Translations under genes and position numbers: made by a program
Part shown: positions 24,971 to 33,931 of the stretch, piece by piece
Layout: each line of letters begins with the position of its first letter
Numbering within the stretch: the first letter of the stretch is position 1
NCBI GenBank assembly: GCA_027064045.1
Contig: JAMOQK010000026.1
Location: 1 to 53,643 of the forward strand
DNA from: Sulfurimonas sp.
GTDB lineage: Bacteria > Campylobacterota > Campylobacteria > Campylobacterales > Sulfurimonadaceae
Reading direction: 5' to 3'
DNA length: 53,643 nucleotides
The notes under the pieces: generated by a model
The model's input: only the letters and a program-made list of their open reading frames with translations
Told to the model about the DNA's origin: nothing
The model's database searches: none

Positions 24971-25372
24971 TTAAAACGATAACAAAGCATAATACCTCGC
25001 AACTCTCAAACCACCAGCTATTAAAACAAACCAAACAAACTTTAACCTAACAACACCTGCTACAAGTGTTAGTGGATCACCTATGATTGGCAACCAAGAA
25101 AAAAACAAAGCACCATAACCATACTTGTGTCCACATGCCAAAGAGTGTCTTCCTATTTTTGAAGATTTTAACTTGGTTTTTGTTTTTTCATATAACCAAT
25201 ACCCTAAATAATAATTCACAACTATCGCTAAAATATTTCCACTTGATGCAAAAACCATAGCATTAAAACTACTCATCCCATTTTGTAAAGCAACTAAAAA
25301 AGCCACTTCTGAAGAAAAAGGCAATATGGTTGCTGCTAAAAAAGCAGAGAAAAAAAGTGCGACCTCTGCCAT
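24971..25372 (-). CDS. yqaA: YqaA-type DedA/VTT-family membrane protein
   Basis: This 133-aa membrane protein has the DedA/VTT signature with an acidic residue in FSSEVAFLVAL and the later GHKYGYGALFFSWLPIIGDPLT segment, typical of the short YqaA branch. DedA-superfamily proteins are linked to lipid-carrier flipping and membrane homeostasis; the exact substrate of YqaA is unknown. It starts a few bases after the hydroxyacid dehydrogenase gene and is followed by a palindromic element and the flavoprotein gene. Confidence 0.85.
   Translation of the reverse strand: MAEVALFFSAFLAATILPFSSEVAFLVALQNGMSSFNAMVFASSGNILAIVVNYYLGYWLYEKTKTKLKSSKIGRHSLACGHKYGYGALFFSWLPIIGDPLTLVAGVVRLKFVWFVLIAGGLRVARYYALLSF
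25131..25140 (+). repeat. Dispersed decamer CCACATGCCA
   Basis: Exact copy inside yqaA. Confidence 0.8.
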
Positions 25373-25378
25373 ATAAAT

Positions 25379-26305
25379 CTAACTAAAAACTGATTTAATA
25401 TTTGATATAACACCATCTATGAGTTTTTCTCTAGCCTCAACACTTGTCCATGCTATGTGTGGAGTAAGATAAAGTCTCTGTTTGTTTTTTACACTCAAAA
25501 GTGGCGATTTTTCATCCAATGGCTCCTTGGTAAATACATCCAAACCAAAACTTATATTTTTCTCATCTACTAACTTGGCAACTGCTTCCTCATTGACTAT
25601 ACCCCCACGACCTAGGTTCAAAACCACTGCTCCATCTTTACATGTTAACAACTGTTCATACCCCAAAAGGTTGTTTGTTTTTTCATTTAAAGGTGCATGA
25701 ATAGAGATAATATCACAACTTTTAAGAAGGTTATCTAAAGTTGTTCTTTGATAGTCATAGTTTCGATTTTTCCCACTTGTTGAGTAGTAAAAAACATCTG
25801 CTCCAAAAGCCTGAGCTATATTTGCCACACCTTGACCTATCTCACCCAAACCAATAATGCCCCACTTTTTACCTTTTATTTCAAAAAATGGTTTTGAAAC
25901 ATCTGTAAAGATTTGACTTTTTGAGTATGTACCATCTTTTACACTTTCATCATAATATTTTGAGTGTCCCAAAAGATAAAATAACATCGAGAATGTATGT
26001 TGAATTACGGAAGATGTTGAATATCCAGATACATTTTTAACCTCTATATCTCTTCTTTTTGCAGCTTCAAGATCAACATTGTTCACCCCTGTTGCAGCCA
26101 CACAGATAAGCTTTAAATCTTTCGCACATGCCATAAACTCATCTGTTATAACAACTTTGTTAGTTACTATAACATCAGCGTTAGTTATGCGTTGTTTTGT
26201 TTGTTCTTTTGAAGTTGTTTGGTAAATCTTCACATCTCCAAACTGATTAAATCCACTTAAACTTGTATCTCCAAAAGTCAAAGCATCTAAAATAACAACT
26301 CTCAT
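25379..26305 (-). CDS. D-isomer-specific 2-hydroxyacid dehydrogenase
   Basis: This 308-aa protein has the NAD-binding motif GLGEIGQG (about residues 151-158). The catalytic set of the D-2-hydroxyacid dehydrogenase family is visible: Arg in NLGRGGIVNEEAV, Glu in DVFTKEPLDEKSPLL and His in LTPHIAW. The short length and domain order resemble glycerate/hydroxypyruvate reductases more than phosphoglycerate dehydrogenase (no ACT domain). The substrate is not determined. The stop is directly followed by yqaA, and the start abuts purT, so these form one minus-strand run. Confidence 0.87.
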   Translation of the reverse strand: MRVVILDALTFGDTSLSGFNQFGDVKIYQTTSKEQTKQRITNADVIVTNKVVITDEFMACAKDLKLICVAATGVNNVDLEAAKRRDIEVKNVSGYSTSSVIQHTFSMLFYLLGHSKYYDESVKDGTYSKSQIFTDVSKPFFEIKGKKWGIIGLGEIGQGVANIAQAFGADVFYYSTSGKNRNYDYQRTTLDNLLKSCDIISIHAPLNEKTNNLLGYEQLLTCKDGAVVLNLGRGGIVNEEAVAKLVDEKNISFGLDVFTKEPLDEKSPLLSVKNKQRLYLTPHIAWTSVEAREKLIDGVISNIKSVFS

Positions 26306-27469
26306 CTAAGCATCTTTAACTTTTTCTATAAGTTCACGAGCTTTTGATAGTGCTTCATCTACTTCATCAAAAACAAGTGCTACTGCCAAACGGCGACCTT
26401 TATGGGATTCTGGTTTTGAAAACACTCTCACAAAAGAGTTATCACTAAACAAACTTTCATCTACATCTACAACTGGTGCATAGTTGTGTACATCTGATTT
26501 AAAAGCAGCACTTGCACCATCTCCATAAAAAGTAAACCCTAAAGGAAGTCCCAAAACAGCTCTTAAATGCAATGCAAATTCACTTTGAGACTGAGTTATT
26601 AGTGTTACCATCCCAGTATCATGTGGGCGAGGGGAAACCTCACTAAAATAAACTTCATCCCCTTTTACAAACAACTCAACACCAAAAAGTCCCTGACCAC
26701 CTAAACCATCAGTGATAGTTTTTGCCATATCCTGAGCTTTTTGTTTAGCAATTTCGCTCATTGCCATTGGTTGCCATGAAAAAACATAATCTCCATCTTT
26801 TTGCTCATGCCCTATCGGCTCACAAAAAACTGTTTCTTTAGCATTTCTAGCAGTAAGAAGAGTTATCTCATAATCAAAATCTACAAAAGCTTCAACTATC
26901 AACTCACTAGCATCACCTCTAGCTTCTTTTGCTTGAACCCATGACGCAGGAATATCTTCTATCGTTTTTGCTATACTTTGACCATGCCCACTCGAACTCA
27001 TAACAGGTTTTATAACACATGGAAACCCTAGTTTTTGAGCTGCTTTTCTCAGTCCATCTTCAGTGCTTACAAACTCATAAGCACCAGTTTTTAGTCCTAA
27101 AACCTCTGCAGCAAATGTTCTTATGTTTTTTCTATTCATAGTTTTATTTACAGCGTCTGCATTTGGAATAACATTATATCCTTTAGCTTCTGCTTCAAAT
27201 AAAGCATCTATGCTTATAGCTTCTATCTCTGGTAAAATATAGTGTGGTTTTTCACGATAGATAATCTCTAAAATAGCATCTTTATCCTGCATATTTACAA
27301 CATAACTTCTATGTGCAACATGGTGTGCAGGTGCATTTTGGTATCTGTCAACTGCTATCACTTCAAGACCTAGTCTTTGTGCTTCAATAGCTACTTCTTT
27401 ACCAAGTTCACCAGAACCTAGCAACATAATTTTTTTAGAATTTGATTTTAGGGGAGCAGAAAATTGCAT
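26306..27469 (-). CDS. purT: Formate-dependent phosphoribosylglycinamide formyltransferase
   Basis: This 387-aa ATP-grasp enzyme has an N-terminal [12 protein letters not shown], the central MSSSGHGQS loop and the metal-binding [15 protein letters not shown]. All are characteristic of PurT. It formylates GAR with formate and ATP in purine synthesis, avoiding formyl-tetrahydrofolate. It has a promoter of its own inside a 12-bp palindrome and a GAAGGA ribosome site. The next gene (hydroxyacid dehydrogenase) starts one base after its stop. Confidence 0.95.
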   Translation of the reverse strand: MQFSAPLKSNSKKIMLLGSGELGKEVAIEAQRLGLEVIAVDRYQNAPAHHVAHRSYVVNMQDKDAILEIIYREKPHYILPEIEAISIDALFEAEAKGYNVIPNADAVNKTMNRKNIRTFAAEVLGLKTGAYEFVSTEDGLRKAAQKLGFPCVIKPVMSSSGHGQSIAKTIEDIPASWVQAKEARGDASELIVEAFVDFDYEITLLTARNAKETVFCEPIGHEQKDGDYVFSWQPMAMSEIAKQKAQDMAKTITDGLGGQGLFGVELFVKGDEVYFSEVSPRPHDTGMVTLITQSQSEFALHLRAVLGLPLGFTFYGDGASAAFKSDVHNYAPVVDVDESLFSDNSFVRVFSKPESHKGRRLAVALVFDEVDEALSKARELIEKVKDA

Positions 27470-27472
27470 GGG

Positions 27473-27505
27473 TATAATTCCTTCTTTTATATTGAAGGAA
27501 TTATA
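27473..27505 (-). promoter_or_regulatory. purT promoter embedded in a 12-bp inverted repeat
   Basis: TATAATTCCTTC (27473-27484) and GAAGGAATTATA (27494-27505) are perfect inverted arms 9 bases apart. On the minus strand the left arm supplies an extended -10 (TGATATAAT) and the right arm supplies the AAGGA ribosome site nine bases before the ATG. It could be an operator, or in longer transcripts from flgE a site-hiding hairpin. Confidence 0.6.
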
Positions 27506-27522
27506 TCAAAAGAGAGGTAAAC

Positions 27523-29685
27523 TTATCGTTTTAATCCGATAAGAGTTTCAAGAAGCTGATCTGAAGTAGTAATTGTTTTACCATTTGCCTGAAAACCTCT
27601 TTGGATAATGATAAGCTGAGTCAATGCTCTTGAAAGGTCAACATTACTAGCTTCAAGTGCAGACGATTGGATAAATCCACGCCCAGCAGTAGCAGCAGTA
27701 CCTATGATAGGATCTCCTGAGTTTGCAGTCTGTATAAACACATTTCCACCTTCAGTTGAAAGTCCCTCATTATTTGTAAATTTTGCCATAGCAATTTGAG
27801 CTAAACCAAAACTTCTACCATTGGAAAATGAACCAACTAAAGTTCCAGATTGATCAATCCTGATACCAACTAAATCACCACCAGTAAAACCATCCTGACT
27901 TATCCCTGAAGTAGCACTTCTGCTATCAAAACTTGTCATCCCGTCAAAAGCATTTGATGTACCAAATCTAAGATTTATCTGTTGATCTGGTGCTGAACCA
28001 TTATTTCCACTAAAAGAAACATTTGGTGGACTGTAAGTAGCTAAAGAACCATCATTATTAAATCTTACAGAGCCTGTTTTTTCATTAGTAGGAGCTACTG
28101 TATCAATAGTTGCTGGATTTGGAACAGATACAACCATATTCCAAGTGCTGCCTGTATTTTTATCAAGTGCAGTTTTTCTAAACTCCATTCTAAGTGTATG
28201 TTTAGAACCAAGTGAATCAAAAACATCTATAGAACTTGAGTGAGTAGCAGCATTAAATGCTTGAGAAAATGCTTTACCAGTTGTTCCAACAGGAAGTACA
28301 GCATTCATAGCTATCATATTTGTTGTAAGTCTAGTATTTTCAACTATATCCCCAGCAACTGTACTATCTGGATTTATCCCAGTAATTTTCAAATCCATAT
28401 CATATGAATCATCAGCACCACCAGGGTTTATGAGTTGAAATTTACCCTGATCATTTACAGTTACCTCTACATTACATCCCTCTAAAGTTCCATCTCCATC
28501 TCCATCAATATTATTAGCTTCTAATTCCATAGCATAACGAAGATCAGACATTGTTTTAAATTTTTTATCAGCTCCTGCTGCTGTTGCTGAACCAGATGGA
28601 TCATATTGGTATCTATAAGCAGTTTTTACATTTTCATCATTTATACCACTACTGTCACCAGAATCATTATCTTTAAAATAAATATTATGTGAAGCTGATG
28701 GATTGGCATTTGTATTGACTAAATCTATATAATAATCAGACCCATTTTCCACTCTAACAGAAGCTGAAACACCGGTTGTTGATGTTTGTGCATTTATAGC
28801 TGACACAAATCTATTAGCATTATCTGCTTCTGAATTTCCTGCATCCCCACCAGAAGTTGTAATCTGTTTTTCAGTGCCATCATCAAGTGTTAAAGTAATA
28901 TCTAAATCAATATCACCATCAGCAACCTTGGTGTCACCATCTACTTTTGAATTAACAAAAGAAACCCAGATACCTTGATCTTTTTGAAGAGAAAATGCTT
29001 CTCCAGATTCATTAAACATAACACCAACATCACCTGACTCTACAGGATTACCATTTGCATCAATTGCCGCTGGTGTCGGAACTGCTGGAGGCGCACCCGT
29101 TTTAACTCTATAAGCAGGTGAAAAACTCTCAACTATTGGTCCAGAATTTAAATTTGCTTTTAAAACAACCTCTTGAGTTGGTTGTGCAGGAGTTGTAAGT
29201 CCTGGTGGGATATTTATATCTTGTATCGGTGCAGTTGAGTCAACCTTACCAGTTGCCTGATCTCTAAGCCATCCCTGAGCAATAAATCCATTATTATCAA
29301 CAAAGTTCCCACCTGCATCAAATTTAAAATCTCCTGCACGGGTATATTTATAAGTATTACCACCATCGGGAGAAATTATAAAAAAACCATCCCCCTGAAT
29401 AGCAACATCAGTATTTTTATCACTATTTTGAACTGAACCTTGAGAAAATATTTTTGTCATAGATGAAGCACTTGAACCTAAACCAACTTGGACTGGATTT
29501 TTACCACCTAATTGCCCTTGTGGAGCAGTTGCAATAGCTTTTGTTTGAGCTAATAGATCTGAAAAATTTGCTCTTGAATATTTAAAACCGACCGTATTTA
29601 CATTTGCAATATTATTTGATTCTACATCCATCGCCACTTGGTGCGATTGTAGTCCGGATACACCGGAGAAAAGTGATTTCAACAT
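27523..29685 (-). CDS. flgE: Flagellar hook protein FlgE (long Campylobacterota form)
   Basis: This 720-aa protein has the N-terminal flagellar rod/hook motif (SGVSGLQSHQVAMDVESNNI, ANVNTVGFK), the FlgE/F/G core near 90-150 (VAIQGDGFFII) and the C-terminal coiled segment (TQLIIIQRGFQANGKTITT). The length matches the long FlgE of Helicobacter and Campylobacter. It polymerises outside the cell into the hook. It has its own sigma-54 promoter between it and the upstream flgE-like gene, as expected for middle flagellar genes. Confidence 0.95.
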   Translation of the reverse strand: MLKSLFSGVSGLQSHQVAMDVESNNIANVNTVGFKYSRANFSDLLAQTKAIATAPQGQLGGKNPVQVGLGSSASSMTKIFSQGSVQNSDKNTDVAIQGDGFFIISPDGGNTYKYTRAGDFKFDAGGNFVDNNGFIAQGWLRDQATGKVDSTAPIQDINIPPGLTTPAQPTQEVVLKANLNSGPIVESFSPAYRVKTGAPPAVPTPAAIDANGNPVESGDVGVMFNESGEAFSLQKDQGIWVSFVNSKVDGDTKVADGDIDLDITLTLDDGTEKQITTSGGDAGNSEADNANRFVSAINAQTSTTGVSASVRVENGSDYYIDLVNTNANPSASHNIYFKDNDSGDSSGINDENVKTAYRYQYDPSGSATAAGADKKFKTMSDLRYAMELEANNIDGDGDGTLEGCNVEVTVNDQGKFQLINPGGADDSYDMDLKITGINPDSTVAGDIVENTRLTTNMIAMNAVLPVGTTGKAFSQAFNAATHSSSIDVFDSLGSKHTLRMEFRKTALDKNTGSTWNMVVSVPNPATIDTVAPTNEKTGSVRFNNDGSLATYSPPNVSFSGNNGSAPDQQINLRFGTSNAFDGMTSFDSRSATSGISQDGFTGGDLVGIRIDQSGTLVGSFSNGRSFGLAQIAMAKFTNNEGLSTEGGNVFIQTANSGDPIIGTAATAGRGFIQSSALEASNVDLSRALTQLIIIQRGFQANGKTITTSDQLLETLIGLKR

Positions 29686-29737
29686 TTTAAATCCTTTAAA
29701 ATATATCTTAAAAAGACATAGTTAGTAAAAAAATAAA

Positions 29738-29751
29738 GCATTTAATGTTCC
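29738..29751 (-). promoter_or_regulatory. Sigma-54 promoter of flgE
   Basis: The minus strand reads TGGAAC-ATTAA-ATGCTTT. The -24 GG (29751-29750) and -12 GC (29739-29738) are separated by the required ten bases. This fits the RpoN control of hook genes in this phylum. Confidence 0.75.
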
Positions 29752-29760
29752 ACTTTTTTA

Positions 29761-31014
29761 TCAAGCATCCATACTAAGAGCTTTTTGCATCATCTCGTCA
29801 GCCGTAGTTATCGACTTTGAATTTGCATCAAAACCTCTTTGCAAAATTATTAGTTGTGTTAGTCCCACTTCCATTTTATAGTTTGAACCCTCAAGTACAA
29901 AGTTAGATATATTTGTACCAATAATATTTTTACCAGATTTATCTTGAAAAAAGAGTGCTTTACCACTATTTGAACTTTCTTGAAATCTTGTACCACTTAA
30001 TCTTTCTAACCCTTGGTTATTTTGAAAATGATATACAGCAATTTTACCAACACTACTTTGCTTACCATTTGTAAAAGTAGCTACAACTTCACCATTTTTA
30101 TTTATATCATATCCCATAAGTTCTCCACCTATAGTACCATCAGAATTAGTAGAGCCAGAAACAACAGGAACACTTATAGCAATAATTCCACTAAAATCTG
30201 AACCTAAATCCATAGCCACACTAGCTCCGTTATTGTCTATACTTGAAAGAGTATTTGAAATTAATCCCCCCGAAGAATCAAATTCTACTCTACCATTTTT
30301 TGTATCATAAATAGTTTCTCCATAGAGTGTCTGTGTTGTTGCCCTAACATTCCACTGACTGCCAGGAGGATTTTGAACAGGATCTTTTGTAAATTCCAAT
30401 TTCAATTCATTTTTTATTCCTTTTGGGTCAATAACAGCAGCACTTATAGTTCTTACCTCAGGATCAACACCAAGATTTGCAGAAAAACTGGCTTTAGTTG
30501 TTGGTTCGGGAGGGTAGTTTAAATATTTAGGAAAGCGAAGTTTCTCTTGCTTATCTACATCTCCAAGAGCAACTTCATTTAGTGTAGAAGTAAGTGTTTT
30601 TCCATTTATATTTCCACCCATAGTCCCTAAAACATGATAACCATCGACACTTACTAAATTATCATTGGCATCAAAAGTAAAAGCACCATCACGAGTATAA
30701 ACAGGTTTCCCCTCTCTTTGGATTCCAAACCAACCATCACCATCTATGGCTAAATCAGTACTTCTTTCACTTAATGCCAAAGAACCATTCCCTTGTATCA
30801 TAGCAGTTGCCTGAACTTGAGAACCAACACCAACTGTGCTATCAATAACTGAATTTGTTGAGCTATTTTGCATATTTTCAAATAGGGATTTAAACTCTAC
30901 ATCGTATCCGCGATAACCAACAGTATTGGTATTAGCTAAATTATCACTTACAACATCAATACCTGTAGAGTGTGTTTTTACTCCAGAAATACCACTATAA
31001 AAAGCTTGAATCAT
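29761..31014 (-). CDS. Second FlgE-like flagellar hook/basal-body protein
   Basis: This 417-aa protein has the same frame as flgE: SGISGVKTHSTGIDVVSDNL, ANTNTVGYRG, LAIDGDGWFGI and a C-terminal TQLIILQRGFDANSKSITT. It is of standard FlgE size and follows flgD directly (10 bases), the usual place for flgE. Campylobacterota often carry a second hook-like gene here (called FlgE2 in some annotations). Whether it is a minor hook part or a hook-assembly factor cannot be told from sequence. Confidence 0.88.
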   Translation of the reverse strand: MIQAFYSGISGVKTHSTGIDVVSDNLANTNTVGYRGYDVEFKSLFENMQNSSTNSVIDSTVGVGSQVQATAMIQGNGSLALSERSTDLAIDGDGWFGIQREGKPVYTRDGAFTFDANDNLVSVDGYHVLGTMGGNINGKTLTSTLNEVALGDVDKQEKLRFPKYLNYPPEPTTKASFSANLGVDPEVRTISAAVIDPKGIKNELKLEFTKDPVQNPPGSQWNVRATTQTLYGETIYDTKNGRVEFDSSGGLISNTLSSIDNNGASVAMDLGSDFSGIIAISVPVVSGSTNSDGTIGGELMGYDINKNGEVVATFTNGKQSSVGKIAVYHFQNNQGLERLSGTRFQESSNSGKALFFQDKSGKNIIGTNISNFVLEGSNYKMEVGLTQLIILQRGFDANSKSITTADEMMQKALSMDA

Positions 31015-31024
31015 AATAAGACTC

Positions 31025-31693
31025 CTAATAAACTTCTTTTACATTCTCTAAAGGAATATAACTTGAACCAAGTTTTAACAAAGTTTTTCCACCATCAAAC
31101 CTTACAGATTCTATGGGATATGTTCCAAGTCTTGTAGTTTGTGCTTCATTGTTAGAATCTGTATATGATGCACTTGCATAATATATCCCACCATCTACTT
31201 TATCACCTGAACTATTTGTTCCATCCCATGTAAATTTGTAAACTCCTGCTGGATTTGTCCCAACATCAAGAGTTTTAATTACATTTCCATCAACATCTTT
31301 AATTTCAACATTTCCAGATGAAATATCAGAAGGAAAATACATCTCAAAAGTTGAACTGCTTCCCTCATCAATAGATATTGCGTTACTACCTAGGTCTGCT
31401 GTTTTTCCTATGGCAGAAATAGTTGAGAAGTCATTAGAAGCTGAAAGTGATGTCGCTAACTCTTCTAAAGCTTTATTAGTTTTATCTGTTGCTTCCAATG
31501 ATGCAAGTTGTGATGTTTGAGTTAAAATTTGTTCGGTATCTGTTGGTTTTGTTGGATCTTGATACTGCAACTGAACCAAAAGAAGAGTCATAAAATCATC
31601 TTTATTTAAATTTGTTTTATTATCAACAGAATCTGCCTTTGTTACATAATCACCATAAACTGCCTGATCTAAACCTACTGAATTAATAGCCAT
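31025..31693 (-). CDS. flgD: Flagellar hook capping protein FlgD
   Basis: This 222-aa protein has the FlgD N-terminal signature (LNKDDFMTLLLVQLQYQDPTKP, given here in two parts: LNKDDFMTLL and LQYQDPTKP), needed for export. A FlgD Ig-like part follows, with the YKFTWDGTNSSGDKVDGGIY segment. It caps the growing hook while FlgE subunits insert. It lies between fliK and the flgE-like gene with 10-base gaps, so one operon is likely. Confidence 0.93.
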   Translation of the reverse strand: MAINSVGLDQAVYGDYVTKADSVDNKTNLNKDDFMTLLLVQLQYQDPTKPTDTEQILTQTSQLASLEATDKTNKALEELATSLSASNDFSTISAIGKTADLGSNAISIDEGSSSTFEMYFPSDISSGNVEIKDVDGNVIKTLDVGTNPAGVYKFTWDGTNSSGDKVDGGIYYASASYTDSNNEAQTTRLGTYPIESVRFDGGKTLLKLGSSYIPLENVKEVY

Positions 31694-31703
31694 AATATAT
31701 CCT

Positions 31704-33116
31704 TTATGCGTAGTTAGGAACTACAATTTCCAAAGAGTTTAAAATCTCTTCATTTTCATCTTCTGTATCAAAATAGCCATACTCTTTATGAGCATTATTT
31801 TGTTGTTGGTGTTGAGCCTGTTCACCACTTTGAGAGTTATTACTAAAATTCAATGAAGCATTATTTATTCCACTATTTTGTAATTGAGTCTTTAATTCGT
31901 TTGCATTCAGAGATAAAGTGTTAATAGCTGCATTGTTTGAAGAAAGGTTAACATGCAAGTTTTTCCCCCTTTGCACAACTGTCAAATCTATCTCACCAAA
32001 TCTCTGTGGGTTTAATTGAATTTTTACTCTTGTAAATGGTGATTTATAATCTTCTATGGCCGTTTTAACATCATGAGATAGATGTTTTACCATCTGTTTT
32101 GCTTCGTTTAATTTCACTTCAAAACTATCCGCTTTGTGAGCTGTGATATTATGCTCTGTTTTAGGATTAATAATGTTATCTTTAGATGATGTTGTTTTAT
32201 CATGAAGCAAGGACTCTAACTCTTTTGAACTCTCAGTTGTAGCTTTTGGTGCTATAACTTTTGCTGTTTCAACAGAAAAATCAGCAGTTAAATTTTTAGT
32301 TTCAGAGGATGGTTTTTCACCATTTAAAAGAAGCTTCAATGTTTCATTTGCTTTATCTTTTGGAGTTTTTTTGTCCTCTTTAAACTGCTTTATCTCAACA
32401 AGTTGTTGCGTTGTATGTTGTTCTTCATTTACTAAAGATTTAGTCTGAAATATAGGTGTGTTTTTTATCTTTTCAAATCGTTTTGGAACTTTTTCTTCTC
32501 TTGGAAGCTCTTTTTCAACATCAATCTCTTTTAAACTTGTATTTTGTACTTTTTCTATTGAGTTCTTTTTAGTAACCTCTGATGATATTTTAAGTTCTAC
32601 TTTTTTAATAGCTTTTTTAATTTCTACTTTTGACTGAACATCTTGCAAAGTTATTTTACTAACATCAATACCAATCTTCTCAGCTAAAGAAACCAAACCT
32701 TTTAATGTTTTAGGAAGTTCTTTTATCTGTAATTGTTTATAATCATCACTCTGTGTAATCTTAGTTTTTAAATAATTTTTTGCATTTGACACTAAACCCT
32801 TTAATTCATTTGAAGAAAGAGTATTTACTAATTTTGGATTTATATCCAAAACTTCTTTTGTATCTTTTAAATCTAAATCATCATTTTTCAACAGAGAAAG
32901 AAGTGTATCGTTTTTTTCAACAGATTTTTTAGTTTTTACAACTTTTTCTTCACCATCCAAAGACAAAACCAAAGCACCATTTTGTATAACTTTACCATCT
33001 TTTTGTCCAACCTGTTTTAAAAACTTGGAAAAATCTACTGAAGGTTCATCCTGAGAATCTTTTAAACCTGAAACGGAAGATGAAGTTACTTCTGCTTTTG
33101 TATCGACTAAAATCAT
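31704..33116 (-). CDS. fliK: Flagellar hook-length control protein FliK
   Basis: This 470-aa protein has a long lysine/glutamate-rich, low-complexity N-terminal region, as expected for the ruler part. A C-terminal FliK domain carries the family motif as LNPQRFGEIDLTVVQRG. The end is glutamine/asparagine-rich. FliK measures hook length and switches the export gate. The gene starts the flagellar run fliK-flgD-flgE-like-flgE and has a sigma-54 promoter upstream plus an AGGAGA ribosome site. Confidence 0.87.
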   Translation of the reverse strand: MILVDTKAEVTSSSVSGLKDSQDEPSVDFSKFLKQVGQKDGKVIQNGALVLSLDGEEKVVKTKKSVEKNDTLLSLLKNDDLDLKDTKEVLDINPKLVNTLSSNELKGLVSNAKNYLKTKITQSDDYKQLQIKELPKTLKGLVSLAEKIGIDVSKITLQDVQSKVEIKKAIKKVELKISSEVTKKNSIEKVQNTSLKEIDVEKELPREEKVPKRFEKIKNTPIFQTKSLVNEEQHTTQQLVEIKQFKEDKKTPKDKANETLKLLLNGEKPSSETKNLTADFSVETAKVIAPKATTESSKELESLLHDKTTSSKDNIINPKTEHNITAHKADSFEVKLNEAKQMVKHLSHDVKTAIEDYKSPFTRVKIQLNPQRFGEIDLTVVQRGKNLHVNLSSNNAAINTLSLNANELKTQLQNSGINNASLNFSNNSQSGEQAQHQQQNNAHKEYGYFDTEDENEEILNSLEIVVPNYA

Positions 33117-33166
33117 CTTATTCTCCTACTTATATCCCATGAAAAAAGGGATTTTTTATAAGTAAA

Positions 33167-33180
33167 GCATATATTATTCC
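33167..33180 (-). promoter_or_regulatory. Sigma-54 promoter of fliK-flgD-flgE-like operon
   Basis: The minus strand reads TGGAATAATATATGCTTT. GG (33180-33179) and GC (33168-33167) are ten bases apart, and the -12 side (ATGCTTT) is identical to that of the flgE promoter. Confidence 0.72.
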
Positions 33181-33188
33181 ATAATATC

Positions 33189-33215
33189 TAAAATTTATCT
33201 CTATTAAGCCGATGT
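33189..33215 (+). promoter_or_regulatory. Sigma-28 (FliA) promoter
   Basis: TAAAATTT starts at 33189, and GCCGATGT is at 33208-33215. The TAAA and GCCGAT elements are exactly 15 bases apart, as in the FliA consensus TAAA-N15-GCCGATAA. It points to the small exported-protein gene and lies back to back with the fliK sigma-54 promoter. Confidence 0.7.
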
Positions 33216-33222
33216 TGTGAGA

Positions 33223-33471
33223 ATGAAAAAGATTTTATTTTTAATATTTTATTGTATTTTATTTGCAAAATCGCCATTTGAGTCGAAAGAGCCGAGGAGT
33301 TTTGATCTGTCTGCATACGAGACAAAAGGAAGTGTTGAAAACAAAAAAGCTGTCAATAATCCAAAAATAAAATGTAGATGGGTGTGTGATAAAAAAATAT
33401 ATACCAAACAGAAGATAGCTGAAGCTATCTCTTTTTATAAAAATTCTAAAAATTACAATTTTTCTAAATAA
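33223..33471 (+). CDS. Small exported protein under a FliA-type promoter
   Basis: This protein is 82 aa from ATG 33223 (GTG 33217 is the alternative). It has a hydrophobic signal peptide (KKILFLIFYCILFA). The short mature part contains two cysteines in CRWVCDKK and then KIAEAISFYKNSKNYNF. I do not recognise a characterised family. The sigma-28 promoter directly upstream suggests expression with late flagellar genes. The RNA start would fall within a few bases of the ATG, so translation may be leaderless. Its 3' end overlaps the opposite gene by eight bases. Confidence 0.65.
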   Translation: MKKILFLIFYCILFAKSPFESKEPRSFDLSAYETKGSVENKKAVNNPKIKCRWVCDKKIYTKQKIAEAISFYKNSKNYNFSK

Positions 33472-33883
33472 TACTCGCAAGTTTATCTAAACAATTTAGA
33501 TCATTTTTATAAAAAAGACTTACACTGTCTTGCAACATTCCTAAAATCTCTTCTGGTGTTTCACCATCAGCTGGGTAGCTAAGCACAAAAGAGTTTAAAT
33601 ACTTTGCAAAAAATTCATCAAACATCTTTTTAACTATATCTGCACCATATTTATCTGTATATGGTAATACAAAAAAGTAATTTGCCTCGTGATTAACTAT
33701 AGAATCTGATGTTCTTAAAATATCTTCTAAAGAACTTTTAACAACCTCCTCATCTATACCAGAAAAATCACAATAAAGCAGAGTAAAACTCTCTGCTCTA
33801 TTCTCATCTAATCTATCAGATATACCTATATTTAAATTTAATAGTTGCTTAAAGTTATCAAATGAAAAATGGATTCCAGCCAT
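33464..33883 (-). CDS. Conserved hypothetical protein
   Basis: This 139-aa soluble protein has mixed strands and helices (FTLLYCDFSGIDEEVV, ANYFFVLPYTDKYGADIVKKM). The order is somewhat like a shortened GGDEF-type fold, but no active-site motif is present. It starts 48 bases downstream of the PP-loop gene stop, on the same strand, and overlaps the small exported-protein gene at the 3' ends. No function can be assigned. Confidence 0.6.
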   Translation of the reverse strand: MAGIHFSFDNFKQLLNLNIGISDRLDENRAESFTLLYCDFSGIDEEVVKSSLEDILRTSDSIVNHEANYFFVLPYTDKYGADIVKKMFDEFFAKYLNSFVLSYPADGETPEEILGMLQDSVSLFYKNDLNCLDKLASII

Positions 33884-33931
33884 AAAATACCCCTATAGTT
33901 TTAAGTAAGTACGCATAGTATATCTAAAAAT

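Noticed and set aside
24918-25034. 39-residue extension of the flavoprotein
   Set aside because: It overlaps yqaA and the REP-like palindrome. ATG 24917 has an AGAGGA site and starts right at the FAD motif.
33259-33480. Reverse-strand frame of 73 codons opposite the small exported protein
   Set aside because: The plus-strand frame has a signal peptide and a FliA promoter. The reverse frame has neither a start signal nor any recognisable composition.
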